Source: JANNOG01 sp050329415
GTDB taxonomy: Bacteria > Actinomycetota > Actinomycetes > Actinomycetales > JBBAYJ01
Direction: 5' to 3'
Assembly: GCA_050329415.1 (NCBI GenBank)
Contig: JBHJOS010000046.1
Coordinates: forward strand, 10,335 to 74,334
DNA length: 64,000 bases
Below, in pieces: positions 50,831-59,748 of the stretch (the stretch's first letter is position 1; every line of letters begins with the position of its first letter). A model generated the notes under the pieces. It worked only from the letters and a program-made list of their open reading frames with translations. It did no database searches and was not told where the DNA came from. Position numbers and translations under genes: made by a program.

Positions 50831-52279
50831 TCAGCCCGTCGGGGGCGTCGCCAGGCTGTCCACCCCCGGCGGTCGTGTCACCTGCCCGTGCAGCCATCTG
50901 CCCTCCGCGTCGACCTCGAGCCGCCGCTCGGCGGTGATCCCCGGCAACCGCCGTTCCTCGTACAGCGGGTGCGAGTACTCCTTCGTCCAGAAGCTACCCG
51001 GGGTGTGGAACTGGACTTCGAAGACCTGGCCGGTCACCGGGTCACGCCAGGAGGTGTTGAGTCCCTGGTAGCCGTCGGCCGGCCAGCTGAGGTGCCACCG
51101 GACCCGCTCGAAGCCGGCCTCCGCCAGCCGCCGGGCCACGTCCGTCACGTCCGACACATAGGTCGCGTCGCTGGAGGTGAACGTGAAGCGGACGGTGTCG
51201 TTGAGACCGGCGAGCACAGGGGCGAAGTCCGGCTCCCGGCCGCGCTCCGCCACCCGGTCCGCGACCTTGCGCTGTGTCGACTCCAGCCCCTTGAGCCGGT
51301 GCTCCAGACCGGCCATGGCCACCCCCGAACGCTGGGAGATCTCGAGCAGGCGCGGGGTGAGGGAGCGCTCGGCCTCGGCCGCCCGCTCGTGGTGAGCGAT
51401 CACCTGCCGGTTCTGATCGTCGGTCAGCCGCAGCCCGTCGGGCCCCACCCAAGGCCCCGGGCCGTCGGACGCCGCGACGAGCCGTCCCGCCTCGTCGCCA
51501 CTCCCCAGAACCCGGCCGGTGCCGGCGAGCCGGGCGGCGTCGTCCACCGCACCGGTCTTGCCCGCCGGCCCCGGCAGGAGCATCGTCCCCACCATCCCCG
51601 CGCCGTACGCCGTCCAGTAGGCCCCGCCGTCGTCGTGCCCGCCGCCCCAGTCCACGAGCCAGGACCTCGCGTCGTTCTCCCAGTCGTCGATCGGGTCGTA
51701 CAGGCCCAGGACCCCCTGGACCGACCCCCACCGCATGACGAAGGTCACGGTCTCGGGACCGGCCCCCCAGGCGGCCTCCCCCGCCCCACGCACCCCGTCT
51801 CGCCACTGCTGGGTGGTCAGCCCGAGGACCCGCGGCTCCCCCCAGTCCCCGGGCAGTGAGGCGCTCGCCCCCGCCACGGCGGCCGCGGCGGCACGCTCGA
51901 CCGCCCGCTGCTCGGCCACCACCGACTCCCGCCGCGCGGCGACGGTCCAGGTCGCCACCGGGTCCCCGGTACCGGCGACCTCCTCGGCACGGAGGTCGGC
52001 CAGCACCGCCGAGGTGCGGGCGGCCGAGGACGCCACGTCGTCGAGGGCGGTGGCGACCCGGCGGACGGCCGACCCGAGGGCCGCCGACCGCCGGTCGAAC
52101 CGCGTCGCTTCAGCGGCGAGCGTGTCCGCGGAGGGCCCCTCCCACCCAGCGGGACCGACCGTGCGGGCCACGGCCATGACCGCGTCGCCCACGGCGAGCT
52201 CCGCGGCCGCGGCTACGGCCCGGCACCGGGCGGCCGCATCCCGCAACGCCGACGAGTCGACGCCGTGGTCCGCGGTCAC
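50831..52279 (-). CDS. WXG100-like protein with C-terminal RelA/SpoT-type alarmone synthetase domain
   Basis: A 482-residue predicted polymorphic toxin. Residues 1-110 are helical with a W-x-G turn (GWEG, W46). A middle pre-toxin region (about 150-270) includes WTAYGAGMVGTMLLPGPAGKTGAVDDAA. The C-terminal 160 residues carry the RelA/SpoT synthetase signatures: RLKGLESTQRK (R328, K330, S334, K338; RxKxxxSxxxK as in Rel), NDTVRFTF (D361), GYQGLN (Y404) and FEVQFHT (E421). The D-Y-E spacing of 43 and 17 is close to that of Rel (44 and 15). It should transfer pyrophosphate from ATP to an adenine or guanine nucleotide. There is no hydrolase domain. Export by a type VII-like system is inferred from the N-terminus. 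GTG 52279 has a GGGGGA Shine-Dalgarno-like stretch. Confidence 0.8.
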   Translation of the reverse strand: MTADHGVDSSALRDAAARCRAVAAAAELAVGDAVMAVARTVGPAGWEGPSADTLAAEATRFDRRSAALGSAVRRVATALDDVASSAARTSAVLADLRAEEVAGTGDPVATWTVAARRESVVAEQRAVERAAAAAVAGASASLPGDWGEPRVLGLTTQQWRDGVRGAGEAAWGAGPETVTFVMRWGSVQGVLGLYDPIDDWENDARSWLVDWGGGHDDGGAYWTAYGAGMVGTMLLPGPAGKTGAVDDAARLAGTGRVLGSGDEAGRLVAASDGPGPWVGPDGLRLTDDQNRQVIAHHERAAEAERSLTPRLLEISQRSGVAMAGLEHRLKGLESTQRKVADRVAERGREPDFAPVLAGLNDTVRFTFTSSDATYVSDVTDVARRLAEAGFERVRWHLSWPADGYQGLNTSWRDPVTGQVFEVQFHTPGSFWTKEYSHPLYEERRLPGITAERRLEVDAEGRWLHGQVTRPPGVDSLATPPTG

Positions 52280-52372
52280 CGGACATCCCCCTGCGCCGGG
52301 TCCGCCCGGCGGCCGTTCACCATGCGGCGAGCGTGGCAGCGGACCCCTGGCGCGAGGGCGGGGCCGACGACC

Positions 52373-52417
52373 GGCTGTGGACAACGGGCCGGATCGGCCC
52401 AGTGGCTGTGGACAGCG
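52373..52417. promoter_or_regulatory. Pair of DnaA-box-like repeats
   Basis: GGCTGTGGACAACG (52373-52386) and GGCTGTGGACAGCG (52404-52417), 31 bases apart, contain TGTGGACAA, the reverse of the actinobacterial DnaA box TTGTCCACA. They lie in the 221-base spacer between the toxin-like gene and the PHP gene. No other origin feature is present. Confidence 0.35.
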
Positions 52418-52500
52418 ACTTCCCCGGGGGTCCGCTGCGCGACGCTCCCCTCATGCCTCGTCCCGTCCTATCCCACCCGGTCGACCTCCCTGCCCCGCGG

Positions 52501-53835
52501 CTATCCGTCAGAGACCGCCGAGGGTCGCGGGGGGTGGGACCGGGTCAGGCGGACGGGGCTGGCATAGGCGAGGGCTCTCCGGTTGGCGGGGTGGCCGTCG
52601 GGACCGGGACGCTCGTTGGGCACGTCGGGGTCGGCGATCCGAACGACCAGCCAGGGGACGTCCCCGGCCGCGACGGGCACCCGGACGGCGACGGGCGAAC
52701 CGACGGGAGCCGTCCGCAGGGCCAGCACGTCGGGCGAGCGCGGGCCGGTCGTCAGCACCTGGACCGTGACCTCACGCCCCGCCCAGGTGGACCCGCCGTC
52801 GACGTCCACGGCGAGGTCGATGTCGGGTGCCCGGGCCGGCGGCAGCACTCCGCCCATGCGCACCGCGTCCGGGCGCGCCGCCACCTCGGCAGGCTCGGGT
52901 TGGCGGCGTCCCGCCGACCACGCGGCGACGACGTCCACCCGCAGGCCCGGCTCCCGGGTCGCGAAGAACCGGCGGGCGGCCAGGGCCTCGCGCACTCCCC
53001 CTCGCGACCACTCCCGCACCCACAGGCCCGCCCGCCCGCGGCCCGGCTGGAACCCCCAGTGCGGCGAGTGCTCGTCACTCACCCCGAGCAGGCCCGGCCA
53101 CCAGCCGGCGTCCAGGCAGTCGAGCAGCGGGGGCCGCTCGCCTCGGGTCCAGCCCTCGAACAGGTAGTCGAGGTCGCGGTTGAACATCTCAAGGCTGACG
53201 AATCGTTGGGCCAATCGTGGGTCGTAGGCGAAGCGGCCGAAGCGCAGCGGCTCCCGTCCGGGGTGGTTGAAGCCCGCGAGCACGTCGTCCCCGCCCGGGC
53301 TGGCGGCCGCCCGGGCGATCCAGTCCTGCAGGGTGCGGATCCCGGTGGCCGGCCCCACGTCGGCGACCGGCGTCCAGTCCGGCGAGAACCACACGTTGAC
53401 GTGCCCGATGTGGGGGGTCGTCCACTCGAAGCCGCGGATCGCCGCGAAAGCACCCGGCACCTCGGCGGCCTCCGCCAGCCGGGCCGCCCGTTCCCACTCC
53501 CGCGCGCCCATGAGGGACGCGGGCATGCCGGCGTCCGCCGACACCCGGCGCAGCTCGTCCAGCAGCCGCCCGTCGACGACTCCGTCGGCGTCGGTGAGGC
53601 CGGTGTGGTCGGTGAGCGCCGCCGCATCGAGCCCTGCGTCCCGCATCGACGCGAAGGCGTCCTCGGCGCGCCCGAACCCGTCGGACAGGTCGGAGTGGTT
53701 GTGGAGGTCGGCATGGAGCAGGACGGTGCCCGCGGTCGCCGGTCCCACGAGCTGGGGCGAGCGTGACGCGCCCGACCCGGGCGGGCTGCCCCGCCGGACG
53801 GGACGGAGATGGAGGGCGGCCGGTCCCGCCGTCAC
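52501..53835 (-). CDS. PHP-domain metal-dependent hydrolase
   Basis: A 444-residue protein. The PHP fold begins at about residue 40 with HADLHNHSDLSDG (HxH metal ligands), continues with AALTDHTGLTD, FNHPGREPLR and LGVSDEHSPH, and is followed by a beta-rich C-terminal domain (about 320-440). PHP enzymes hydrolyse phosphoesters. The substrate is unknown. GTG 53835 overlaps the cystathionine beta-synthase stop by four bases. The first 25 residues are Arg/Pro-rich and perhaps not translated if a downstream start is used. Confidence 0.82.
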   Translation of the reverse strand: MTAGPAALHLRPVRRGSPPGSGASRSPQLVGPATAGTVLLHADLHNHSDLSDGFGRAEDAFASMRDAGLDAAALTDHTGLTDADGVVDGRLLDELRRVSADAGMPASLMGAREWERAARLAEAAEVPGAFAAIRGFEWTTPHIGHVNVWFSPDWTPVADVGPATGIRTLQDWIARAAASPGGDDVLAGFNHPGREPLRFGRFAYDPRLAQRFVSLEMFNRDLDYLFEGWTRGERPPLLDCLDAGWWPGLLGVSDEHSPHWGFQPGRGRAGLWVREWSRGGVREALAARRFFATREPGLRVDVVAAWSAGRRQPEPAEVAARPDAVRMGGVLPPARAPDIDLAVDVDGGSTWAGREVTVQVLTTGPRSPDVLALRTAPVGSPVAVRVPVAAGDVPWLVVRIADPDVPNERPGPDGHPANRRALAYASPVRLTRSHPPRPSAVSDG

Positions 53836-55244
53836 GACGCGAGGAATCCAAGCAGGTCCTGGCGGGTGAGGACCCCGACCGGCTTGCCGTCGTCGGTCAC
53901 GACGACCGCGTCGGAGAGCCGCAGCTGGCAGCGCAACGCCTCGACGCCCTCGCCCGCCCCGATGAACGGCAGGGCCGGCTCCAGATGGTGAGCCACCGGG
54001 TCCGCCAACAAGGCCTTGCCGGTGAACACGACGTCGAGGAGGTGCTCCTCGCTCACCGCTCCGGCCACCTCCCCCGCCATGACGGGCGGCTCGGCCTTGG
54101 TCACCGGAAGCTGCGACACCTGGTAGGTCCGCATGATCTCGATGGCGTCGCGCAGGGTCTCGGTCGGGTGGGTGTGGACCAGAGCCGGCAGCCCACCGGT
54201 CTTGCCGCGCAGCACGTCCCCGGCGGTCCGCCCGGTCTCGTCGACGAGGAAGCCGTACGAGCGCATCCACGAATCGTTGAAGATCTTGCTGAGGTAGCCG
54301 CGCCCGCCGTCCGGCAGCAGCACGACGACCACCGCGTCATCCCGGCCCGCCGCGGCCAGCCGGGCGGCCACCCGCACCGCCCCTGCCGTCGCCATCCCGC
54401 AGGACCCGCCGACCAGCAACCCCTCCTCGCGCGCCAGCCGGCGGGTGAGATGGAACGAGTCGGCGTCCGAGACAGCGAGGATCTCGTCCGGCACCGAGGG
54501 GTCGTAGGCGTCCGGCCAGAAGTCCTCGCCGACACCCTCGACGAGATACGGCCGCCCGCTGCCGCCGGAGTACACCGACCCCTCCGGGTCGACGCCGACG
54601 ACCGACACCGGGCCTCCCGAGCGGCCTGCGCTGACCTCCTTCAGGAATCGACCGGTCCCGGTGATGGTCCCGCCGGTCCCGACGCCCGCCACGAAATGAG
54701 TGACCCGGCCCTCGGTGTCACGCCAGATCTCCGGCCCGGTGGACTCGTAGTGGCTGCGGGGACCGGCCGGGTTGGCGTACTGGTTGGGCTTCCACCCCCC
54801 GGGCAGCTCGCGGGCGAGCCGGTCCGACACCGAGTAGTACGACTCGGGGTCCTCGGGAGCGACGGCGGTCGGGCACACGACGACCTCGGCGCCGTACGCA
54901 CGCAGGACGTTGCGCTTGTCCTCGCTGACCTTGTCCGGGCACACGAACACGCAGCGGTAGCCCCGCTGCTGTGCCACCAGCGCAAGACCGACGCCGGTGT
55001 TGCCGCTCGTGGGCTCGACGATCGTGCCGCCGGGGCGCAGCGAGCCGTCGGCCTCCGCGTCCTGCACCATCGACAGGGCGATGCGGTCCTTCACCGACCC
55101 CCCCGGGTTGAGGTACTCGACCTTCGCGAGGACGAGGGGGCCGCGCCCCTCGCCCGCCCCTGGCCACAGCCCGTCGACCACCCGCCGGAGGCGGACCAAC
55201 GGAGTGTTGCCGACCAGGTCCACCACGGACTCGGCATAGCGCAT
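53832..55244 (-). CDS. cbs: Cystathionine beta-synthase
   Basis: A 470-residue PLP enzyme. The catalytic domain has LVGNTPLVRL, LNPGGSVKDRIAL (PLP lysine), EPTSGNTGVGLALVA, GVGTGGTITGTGRF and SCGMATAGAV. The C-terminal CBS-domain pair (about residues 340-465) is absent from simple cysteine synthases, so the long form fits cystathionine beta-synthase (homocysteine plus serine, transsulfuration). It is translationally coupled to the PHP gene. Confidence 0.92.
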   Translation of the reverse strand: MRYAESVVDLVGNTPLVRLRRVVDGLWPGAGEGRGPLVLAKVEYLNPGGSVKDRIALSMVQDAEADGSLRPGGTIVEPTSGNTGVGLALVAQQRGYRCVFVCPDKVSEDKRNVLRAYGAEVVVCPTAVAPEDPESYYSVSDRLARELPGGWKPNQYANPAGPRSHYESTGPEIWRDTEGRVTHFVAGVGTGGTITGTGRFLKEVSAGRSGGPVSVVGVDPEGSVYSGGSGRPYLVEGVGEDFWPDAYDPSVPDEILAVSDADSFHLTRRLAREEGLLVGGSCGMATAGAVRVAARLAAAGRDDAVVVVLLPDGGRGYLSKIFNDSWMRSYGFLVDETGRTAGDVLRGKTGGLPALVHTHPTETLRDAIEIMRTYQVSQLPVTKAEPPVMAGEVAGAVSEEHLLDVVFTGKALLADPVAHHLEPALPFIGAGEGVEALRCQLRLSDAVVVTDDGKPVGVLTRQDLLGFLAS

Positions 55245-55270
55245 GGCGGCATCGTGTCAGAGCTGATGCC

Positions 55271-55276
55271 TACGCT
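55271..55276 (+). promoter_or_regulatory. Leaderless-type -10 box
   Basis: TACGCT ends six bases before GTG 55283, in a spacer of only 38 bases between divergent genes. Confidence 0.55.
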
Positions 55277-55282
55277 GGGGCG

Positions 55283-56008
55283 GTGGCATCTCCGGCGATC
55301 CTCGTCGCGCCGGGGCTGTGGCGGATCCCCACCATGCCGTTCGATGTCGTGAACTCGTTCGCCGTGGTGGAGGAGGACGGCTCCGTGACCCTCATCGACG
55401 CGGGCACCCCCTACGCCGCCCGGCGGATCCATCGCGGCCTGGCGGCGATGGGCAGGCACCCGCGCGACGTCCGGCGCATCCTGCTCACACACAGCCACTT
55501 CGACCACGCGGGGTCCGCGGCCCACATCGCTCGCGGGACCGGCGCCCGGGTGTTCGTCCACGCCGCCGACGCGCCGTACGCCCGCGCCGGAACGCCGCCG
55601 GCCCCGGACTCCCGGTACGTCGCCACCCGGCTGTTCGGCATCGCCGCCACCCAGGACTTCCCGGGCGTGGAGGTCGACGTCGAGGTGAGCGACGGAGACC
55701 TGCTCCCGATCGGCGGCGGCATGCGGGTGGTCCACACCCCCGGCCACACGCCGGGCCACGTGGCCCTGCTGCACGAGCCGACCAGCACGCTCGTCACGGG
55801 CGATACGATCATGAACGTGGCCGGCCTCCGGGGACTGCCCGCGTACGTCTGTCACGACTTCCCGCTCTATCAGCGCACCCGCCACGTTCTCGCCGAGCTG
55901 GACTACGACGTCGTCGCCTTCACGCACGGCCCGGAGATGCGGGTGGACGCCCGCGAGCGGATCCGGCGCTGGCTGGCCCGGCGGCCGGTCGTCGAGGGGG
56001 CCGAGTGA
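55283..56008 (+). CDS. Metallo-beta-lactamase-fold hydrolase
   Basis: A 241-residue MBL-fold protein with the dinuclear zinc motif LLTHSHFDHAGSAAHIA, then VVHTPGHTPGHVALL and LVTGDTIM, and a final His in AFTHGPEM. The complete ligand set suggests an active hydrolase, of the glyoxalase II/quorum lactonase-like group. It is followed by an overlapping SGNH hydrolase gene (GTGA). Confidence 0.9.
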   Translation: MASPAILVAPGLWRIPTMPFDVVNSFAVVEEDGSVTLIDAGTPYAARRIHRGLAAMGRHPRDVRRILLTHSHFDHAGSAAHIARGTGARVFVHAADAPYARAGTPPAPDSRYVATRLFGIAATQDFPGVEVDVEVSDGDLLPIGGGMRVVHTPGHTPGHVALLHEPTSTLVTGDTIMNVAGLRGLPAYVCHDFPLYQRTRHVLAELDYDVVAFTHGPEMRVDARERIRRWLARRPVVEGAE

Positions 56009-57114
56009 CGGCCCGTCCCGGGACCGCGGCCCCCCGACCGGCGCGCCTGCGTGTGAAGGCCGCCCGGCGGCTCGCCGCGGCGGCGGCCTACGGCGGCGGC
56101 GGGCTCACGCTGCTCGGCGTCACCGGCGTCGGGGTGCTGCTCGCCGAGGCGATGGCGGCGCGCCGGTGGATCATGCCGCGGCTGCCGACGACGCCGGTCG
56201 CGGGCGGCCAGTACCACCCGGCACCCGGGCCCGGCACCGGGGCGCCGCTGTGCCTGGCGATTCTCGGGGACTCCACGGCTGCCGGGCAGGGCGCGGAGTC
56301 GGCCGCCACCACGCCCGGCGCACTCCTCGCGCAGGGGCTGGCCGACCTGTCGGGGCGACCGGTCGACCTCCACGTCGCCGCCGTCCCCGGCTCGGTGTCC
56401 GAGAACCTCGCGGCCCAGGTGGCGGCGCTGGAGTCGGCCGGGGTGCAACCCGACGGCGCCTGCATCGTGGTGGGCGCCAACGACATCACCCGGCGGGTGC
56501 GGGCGGAGGTCAGCGTGCGCGCCCTGTCGGACGCGGTGACGCGCTTGCGCGCCATGGGCGCCGAGGTCGTCGTCGGGACCTGCCCGGATCTCGGGACGGT
56601 CCGGCAGGTCGCGCAACCGCTGCGGACCCTGGCGCGGCGCTGGTCCCGGCAGCTCGCGGCGGCCCAGGCCATCGCGGTCGTCATGGCGGGCGGGCGGGTG
56701 GTGTCGATCGGCGACCTGATGGGTCCGCTGTTCGAGGCCGAGCCCGAGGCGATGTTCTCCCCCGACCGGTTCCATCCCTCGTCGCTGGCCTACGAGCGCA
56801 GCTCCGAGCGGATCCTGCCGAGTCTCGCCGCCGCGCTGGGCATCCTGCCGGTGTCGTTCGAGGACGTCGGACCGGACGGTCACGACATCATCCCGGTCGC
56901 CCCCCCGGACGGTCTGGCCAGCTTCGTGACAGGGGTCGCCGACGCCGCTGTGCTGGCCGCGGAGAACCCCGGGACCGAGATGACGGGCACCGACGTGGCC
57001 GGCGCCGACCGGGGTCCCGCCGGTCGTTGGGCCAGGCTCGTGCGACGTCCCCGGCGGGACCCGGCCCGCCCGGCCCGCCCGCCCCGGGCCGCCCGGGACA
57101 GCGGCTCCTCCTGA
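56005..57114 (+). CDS. SGNH/GDSL hydrolase
   Basis: A 369-residue protein. An N-terminal hydrophobic stretch (about 25-48) is probably a membrane anchor. The SGNH core has block I LAILGDSTAAGQG (nucleophile Ser), block II Gly in VPGSVSEN, block III VVGANDITRR (Asn) and block V SPDRFHPSSLAY (Asp and His). The C-terminal 60 residues are Arg/Pro-rich and disordered. It is an esterase or lipase of the GDSL family; the substrate is unknown. Translationally coupled to the MBL hydrolase. Confidence 0.88.
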   Translation: MTARPGTAAPRPARLRVKAARRLAAAAAYGGGGLTLLGVTGVGVLLAEAMAARRWIMPRLPTTPVAGGQYHPAPGPGTGAPLCLAILGDSTAAGQGAESAATTPGALLAQGLADLSGRPVDLHVAAVPGSVSENLAAQVAALESAGVQPDGACIVVGANDITRRVRAEVSVRALSDAVTRLRAMGAEVVVGTCPDLGTVRQVAQPLRTLARRWSRQLAAAQAIAVVMAGGRVVSIGDLMGPLFEAEPEAMFSPDRFHPSSLAYERSSERILPSLAAALGILPVSFEDVGPDGHDIIPVAPPDGLASFVTGVADAAVLAAENPGTEMTGTDVAGADRGPAGRWARLVRRPRRDPARPARPPRAARDSGSS

Positions 57115-57131
57115 TCGGGCAGGCTGAGCCC

Positions 57132-57566
57132 ATGCCGTATCTCGACGCACCCAAGGGTTGGTGGCGACAGTTCGTCCTTGCGACCCCGCCCCGGACTGCC
57201 AAGCTCGCCGTCGTCCGCGCCGACGGCGGCCCGCACGTCGTCCCGGTATGGATCGACCTCGACGGCGAGGACATCGTGTTCACCTGCGACATGGACACCG
57301 TGAAGGGCAGGGCCATCCGCCGCGACGGCCGGGTGTCGATGTGCCTGGACGACGAACGACCGCCCTTCCACTTCGTCACCATCAGCGGGCGGGCCAGGGT
57401 CCAGGACGACCTCGACGAGGTGCTGCGCTGGGCGACCCGCATCGGCGGCCGGTACATGGGGGCCGAGCGGGCAGAGGAGTTCGGGCGGCGCAACGCGGTC
57501 CCCGGCGAGATGGTGGTCCGCGTCCGGCCGGAACGCGTCGTCGCCAAGGTGGACGTGGCCGGCTGA
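57132..57566 (+). CDS. PPOX-class pyridoxamine-phosphate-oxidase-fold protein
   Basis: A 144-residue split-barrel flavin/F420-type protein (AKLAVVRADGGPHVVPVWIDLDGEDIVF ... KGRAIRRDGRVSMCLDD). This arrangement is typical of the F420-dependent PPOX reductases of actinobacteria, which reduce varied substrates. The exact cofactor is inferred. It lies 17 bases after the SGNH gene on the same strand. Confidence 0.82.
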   Translation: MPYLDAPKGWWRQFVLATPPRTAKLAVVRADGGPHVVPVWIDLDGEDIVFTCDMDTVKGRAIRRDGRVSMCLDDERPPFHFVTISGRARVQDDLDEVLRWATRIGGRYMGAERAEEFGRRNAVPGEMVVRVRPERVVAKVDVAG

Positions 57567-57586
57567 CGGGCGGACAGCCGGTCCCG

Positions 57587-57898
57587 TCAGGGGAGCTCGC
57601 GCCGCAGCCGGACGAGGACATCGGCGGCCGCCGCGAGCTCCGGGGGCTCGGGCGCCACGTCGAGGAGGTCCCCCACCAGCACCCGGACCACGTCTACCCA
57701 GCCGTGGGACGCCACCTCGACCGGCGGGGGATCACCCGGGCGGGCCTCGGCGCGCCAGTGGAGAACAGCGAGTTCGCGACAGGCCATCCCCATGGTCTCC
57801 CGCGGGACACGGCGCGGGCCGATCGCGCTGAGACGCGCGACGACCCGGGCCGCCTCGACCTCACACCGGCCGCGGGGGTCGGCGGGGTCGGGCAGCAC
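57587..57898 (-). CDS. Small conserved hypothetical protein
   Basis: A 103-residue mostly helical protein (EVEAARVVARLSAIGPRRV, PELAAAADVLVRLRREL). No domain recognised. GTG start; no strong ribosome-binding site. The coding bias is consistent with a real gene. Confidence 0.5.
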   Translation of the reverse strand: MLPDPADPRGRCEVEAARVVARLSAIGPRRVPRETMGMACRELAVLHWRAEARPGDPPPVEVASHGWVDVVRVLVGDLLDVAPEPPELAAAADVLVRLRRELP

Positions 57899-57924
57899 GG
57901 GTCGCTCGCGTCAGCCGGAGCGGG

Positions 57925-58722
57925 TCACTCCTGACCGCGAAGGATCGCCAGCAGGCGCAGGATCTCGATGTACAGCCACACCAGGGTGACCAGCAGGCCG
58001 TGGGCGGCGAGCCACGAGTACTGCTCGGGAAGGCGGTTCTTCACGCCCTGCTCGATGAAGTCGAAGTCCAGGGCCAGCGTGAGCGACGCGATGACCACCC
58101 CGGCGACGCCCAGCAGGATGCCGAACGGGCTGTCGAAGTAGAACGAGTACCCGAATCCGAAGACACTGACGATGTTCGCCAGGCCCAGCACCATCAGCCC
58201 GATCATCGAGAAGATCATGATCTTGCGGAACCGGTTGGTCACCCGGATGATGCGGGTGGTGTAGGCGATGAGCATGCCGGTGAAGGCAGCGAGCGTGCCG
58301 AGCACGGCCTGGCCGATGAGGTCGCTGCCGAAGGACGCGCCGATGAAGGCGCTGAAGGCCCCGACGAGCAGGCCCTCCCCGAGCGCGTGGATCACGATGA
58401 GTGGGGGGCGGACCGTCTTGGTGAAGGCGATGACGAGGCCCAGCACCAGGGTGAGCACCATGCCGCCGATGAGGGCGAGGAACTGCGCCCCCGGCGGCAT
58501 GAGGAAGTACGTCGCCCCGGCCGTGGCCAGCATGAGAACGAACAGCAGCGCGGTCTTCGCGACGACGTCGTTGATCGTCATCGCGGACCCGGTACGGATC
58601 GCGCTCGGCGCGTCGTACTGGGAGCGCAACTCGTCGGCGGTGGGCGTCGCGACGTCGAACGTGGCGTACCCGCCTCGGGAGAAACCCTCGTTGCGGGCGA
58701 AGACGGGGTTGTTGCCCTGCAT
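57925..58722 (-). CDS. Bax inhibitor-1/YccA-family membrane protein
   Basis: A 265-residue protein with a polar 45-residue N-terminus and seven predicted transmembrane helices. The sequence (MTINDVVAKTALLFVLMLATAGATYF; YSWLAAHGLLVTLVWLYIEILRLL) is typical of the actinobacterial Bax1-I/YccA family, possible calcium or pH-gated leak channels. ATG 58722 has GGAGGGG five bases before it. Confidence 0.9.
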   Translation of the reverse strand: MQGNNPVFARNEGFSRGGYATFDVATPTADELRSQYDAPSAIRTGSAMTINDVVAKTALLFVLMLATAGATYFLMPPGAQFLALIGGMVLTLVLGLVIAFTKTVRPPLIVIHALGEGLLVGAFSAFIGASFGSDLIGQAVLGTLAAFTGMLIAYTTRIIRVTNRFRKIMIFSMIGLMVLGLANIVSVFGFGYSFYFDSPFGILLGVAGVVIASLTLALDFDFIEQGVKNRLPEQYSWLAAHGLLVTLVWLYIEILRLLAILRGQE

Positions 58723-58874
58723 GTCCCCTCCGGGTATCGGCGGCGGGCGGGCGCCCACCGTCACAGGCACAACCGTGCCAGACGCTGATCGGTTCCCGCC
58801 ATGCGCCCCCACCACCGCGCCGCCCTCCCCGGAGGACGCCCCAGGCCGACCTTTCCTCCGCAAGCTATGCAGGA

Positions 58875-58889
58875 CCTACAAGTTGTAGG
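58875..58889. promoter_or_regulatory. Palindromic operator at AbiEi-like promoter
   Basis: CCTACAAGTTGTAGG has perfect 7-bp arms. It lies just upstream of a TAGTCT -10-like box (58897-58902) that ends seven bases before ATG 58910. It suits autorepression by the encoded winged-helix protein. The region is clearly more A/T-rich than its surroundings. Confidence 0.55.
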
Positions 58890-58909
58890 AGTTGTCTAGT
58901 CTTCGGGAC

Positions 58910-59443
58910 ATGGTGTCCTCCCTGGAGTCCCGGGCCCGCCTGGAGGCGGTGGCCGGCCGCCAGGCCGGGTACGTCACAGCAGCTCAGGCGCTCGCGTGCG
59001 GTTACAGCCACCAGGCTCAGTGGTACCACCGGGACCGCGGGCACTGGATCCCTGTGCGGCGCGGGATCGTCCGGCTCGCCGAGCGGGACCCCTCGCCGCA
59101 CGAGCGCTTTCTGGTGGCAGCCCTGTGGGCGGGACCGGGGTCGGTGGTCTCCCACTTCTCGGCGGTGGCCGTCCACGGACTGGGTCGCACGCCGCCACGA
59201 GCGCGGGCGGCCGTCATCGCTCCCGCGAGGCGTGTCCGGCAGCACGACGAGTTCCAGGTCCGGGTGGGCGAGGTGCCGGCGCAGGAGCGGCAGGACGCGG
59301 GCGGGTTCGAGGTGACGACGCCCGCCCGGACGCTGGCGGACGTCCGGGCGTCCCGCACGCCGATGGGGCGACGATGGCTGGCCGCCGCCCTCGAACGGGG
59401 GCTGGTCACGCCTATGGAGGCCGCGGACCTGGCGCAGCGCTGA
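58910..59443 (+). CDS. AbiEi-type antitoxin-like protein
   Basis: A 177-residue protein. The N-terminal winged-helix (AGYVTAAQALACGYSHQAQWYHRDRGHWIPVRRGIVRL) is the pattern of AbiEi-type type IV antitoxins, followed by HFSAVAVHGL and FEVTTPARTLADV. Normally the AbiEii nucleotidyltransferase toxin lies next to it, but none is seen here, so it is an orphan. Stand-alone AbiEi-like proteins are common in actinobacteria and may be plain regulators. Confidence 0.72.
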   Translation: MVSSLESRARLEAVAGRQAGYVTAAQALACGYSHQAQWYHRDRGHWIPVRRGIVRLAERDPSPHERFLVAALWAGPGSVVSHFSAVAVHGLGRTPPRARAAVIAPARRVRQHDEFQVRVGEVPAQERQDAGGFEVTTPARTLADVRASRTPMGRRWLAAALERGLVTPMEAADLAQR

Positions 59444-59469
59444 CGGGCGCCAGGTCCAGACCCGCTGCT

Positions 59470-59710
59470 CCCAGCGCCAGCCTGCGTCCTCCCACGGGAC
59501 GCCGCGGCGGGACAGCCGGAGCCAGAACCGCGCCAGGCTCGGTCGGGAGTACCGGATGGGCCGGCCGAGGACGTCGGACAACACGGCGGCCACCTCGTCC
59601 ATCCACAGGCGCTCAGGTCCGGTCAGCACGTACGCGGCCCGGGCGTGCGGGAAGACCGGGAACAGCCGCTCGATCCCGGCCAGCGCCGCAGGCCACGTGG
59701 GACCGAGCAC
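59470..59710 (-). pseudogene. C-terminal fragment of an NmrA/SDR-type protein
   Basis: About 80 residues (AAYVLTGPERLWMDEVAAVLSDVLGRPIRYSRPSLARFWLRL) match the C-terminal part of NmrA-like atypical short-chain dehydrogenases. The N-terminal Rossmann half (GxxGxxG) is missing; upstream lies the tRNA. The frame then runs into the 3' end of the AbiEi-like gene on the other strand with no proper stop. A truncated remnant, perhaps from insertion or deletion at the tRNA. The limits are approximate. It accounts for most of the 305-base gene-free gap. Confidence 0.6.
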
Positions 59711-59748
59711 ACTCCCTCGGCCGACCCGGTGACGACTGCTCCGGGACG

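Noticed and set aside
50547..52279. Type VII secretion locus
   Set aside because: Apart from the WXG-like N-terminus, no EccC, EccD or small WXG100 pair is encoded in the window.
52373..52417. Chromosomal origin suggested by DnaA-box-like repeats
   Set aside because: Only two boxes, no dnaA, dnaN or A/T-rich unwinding region nearby; kept only as a minor site.
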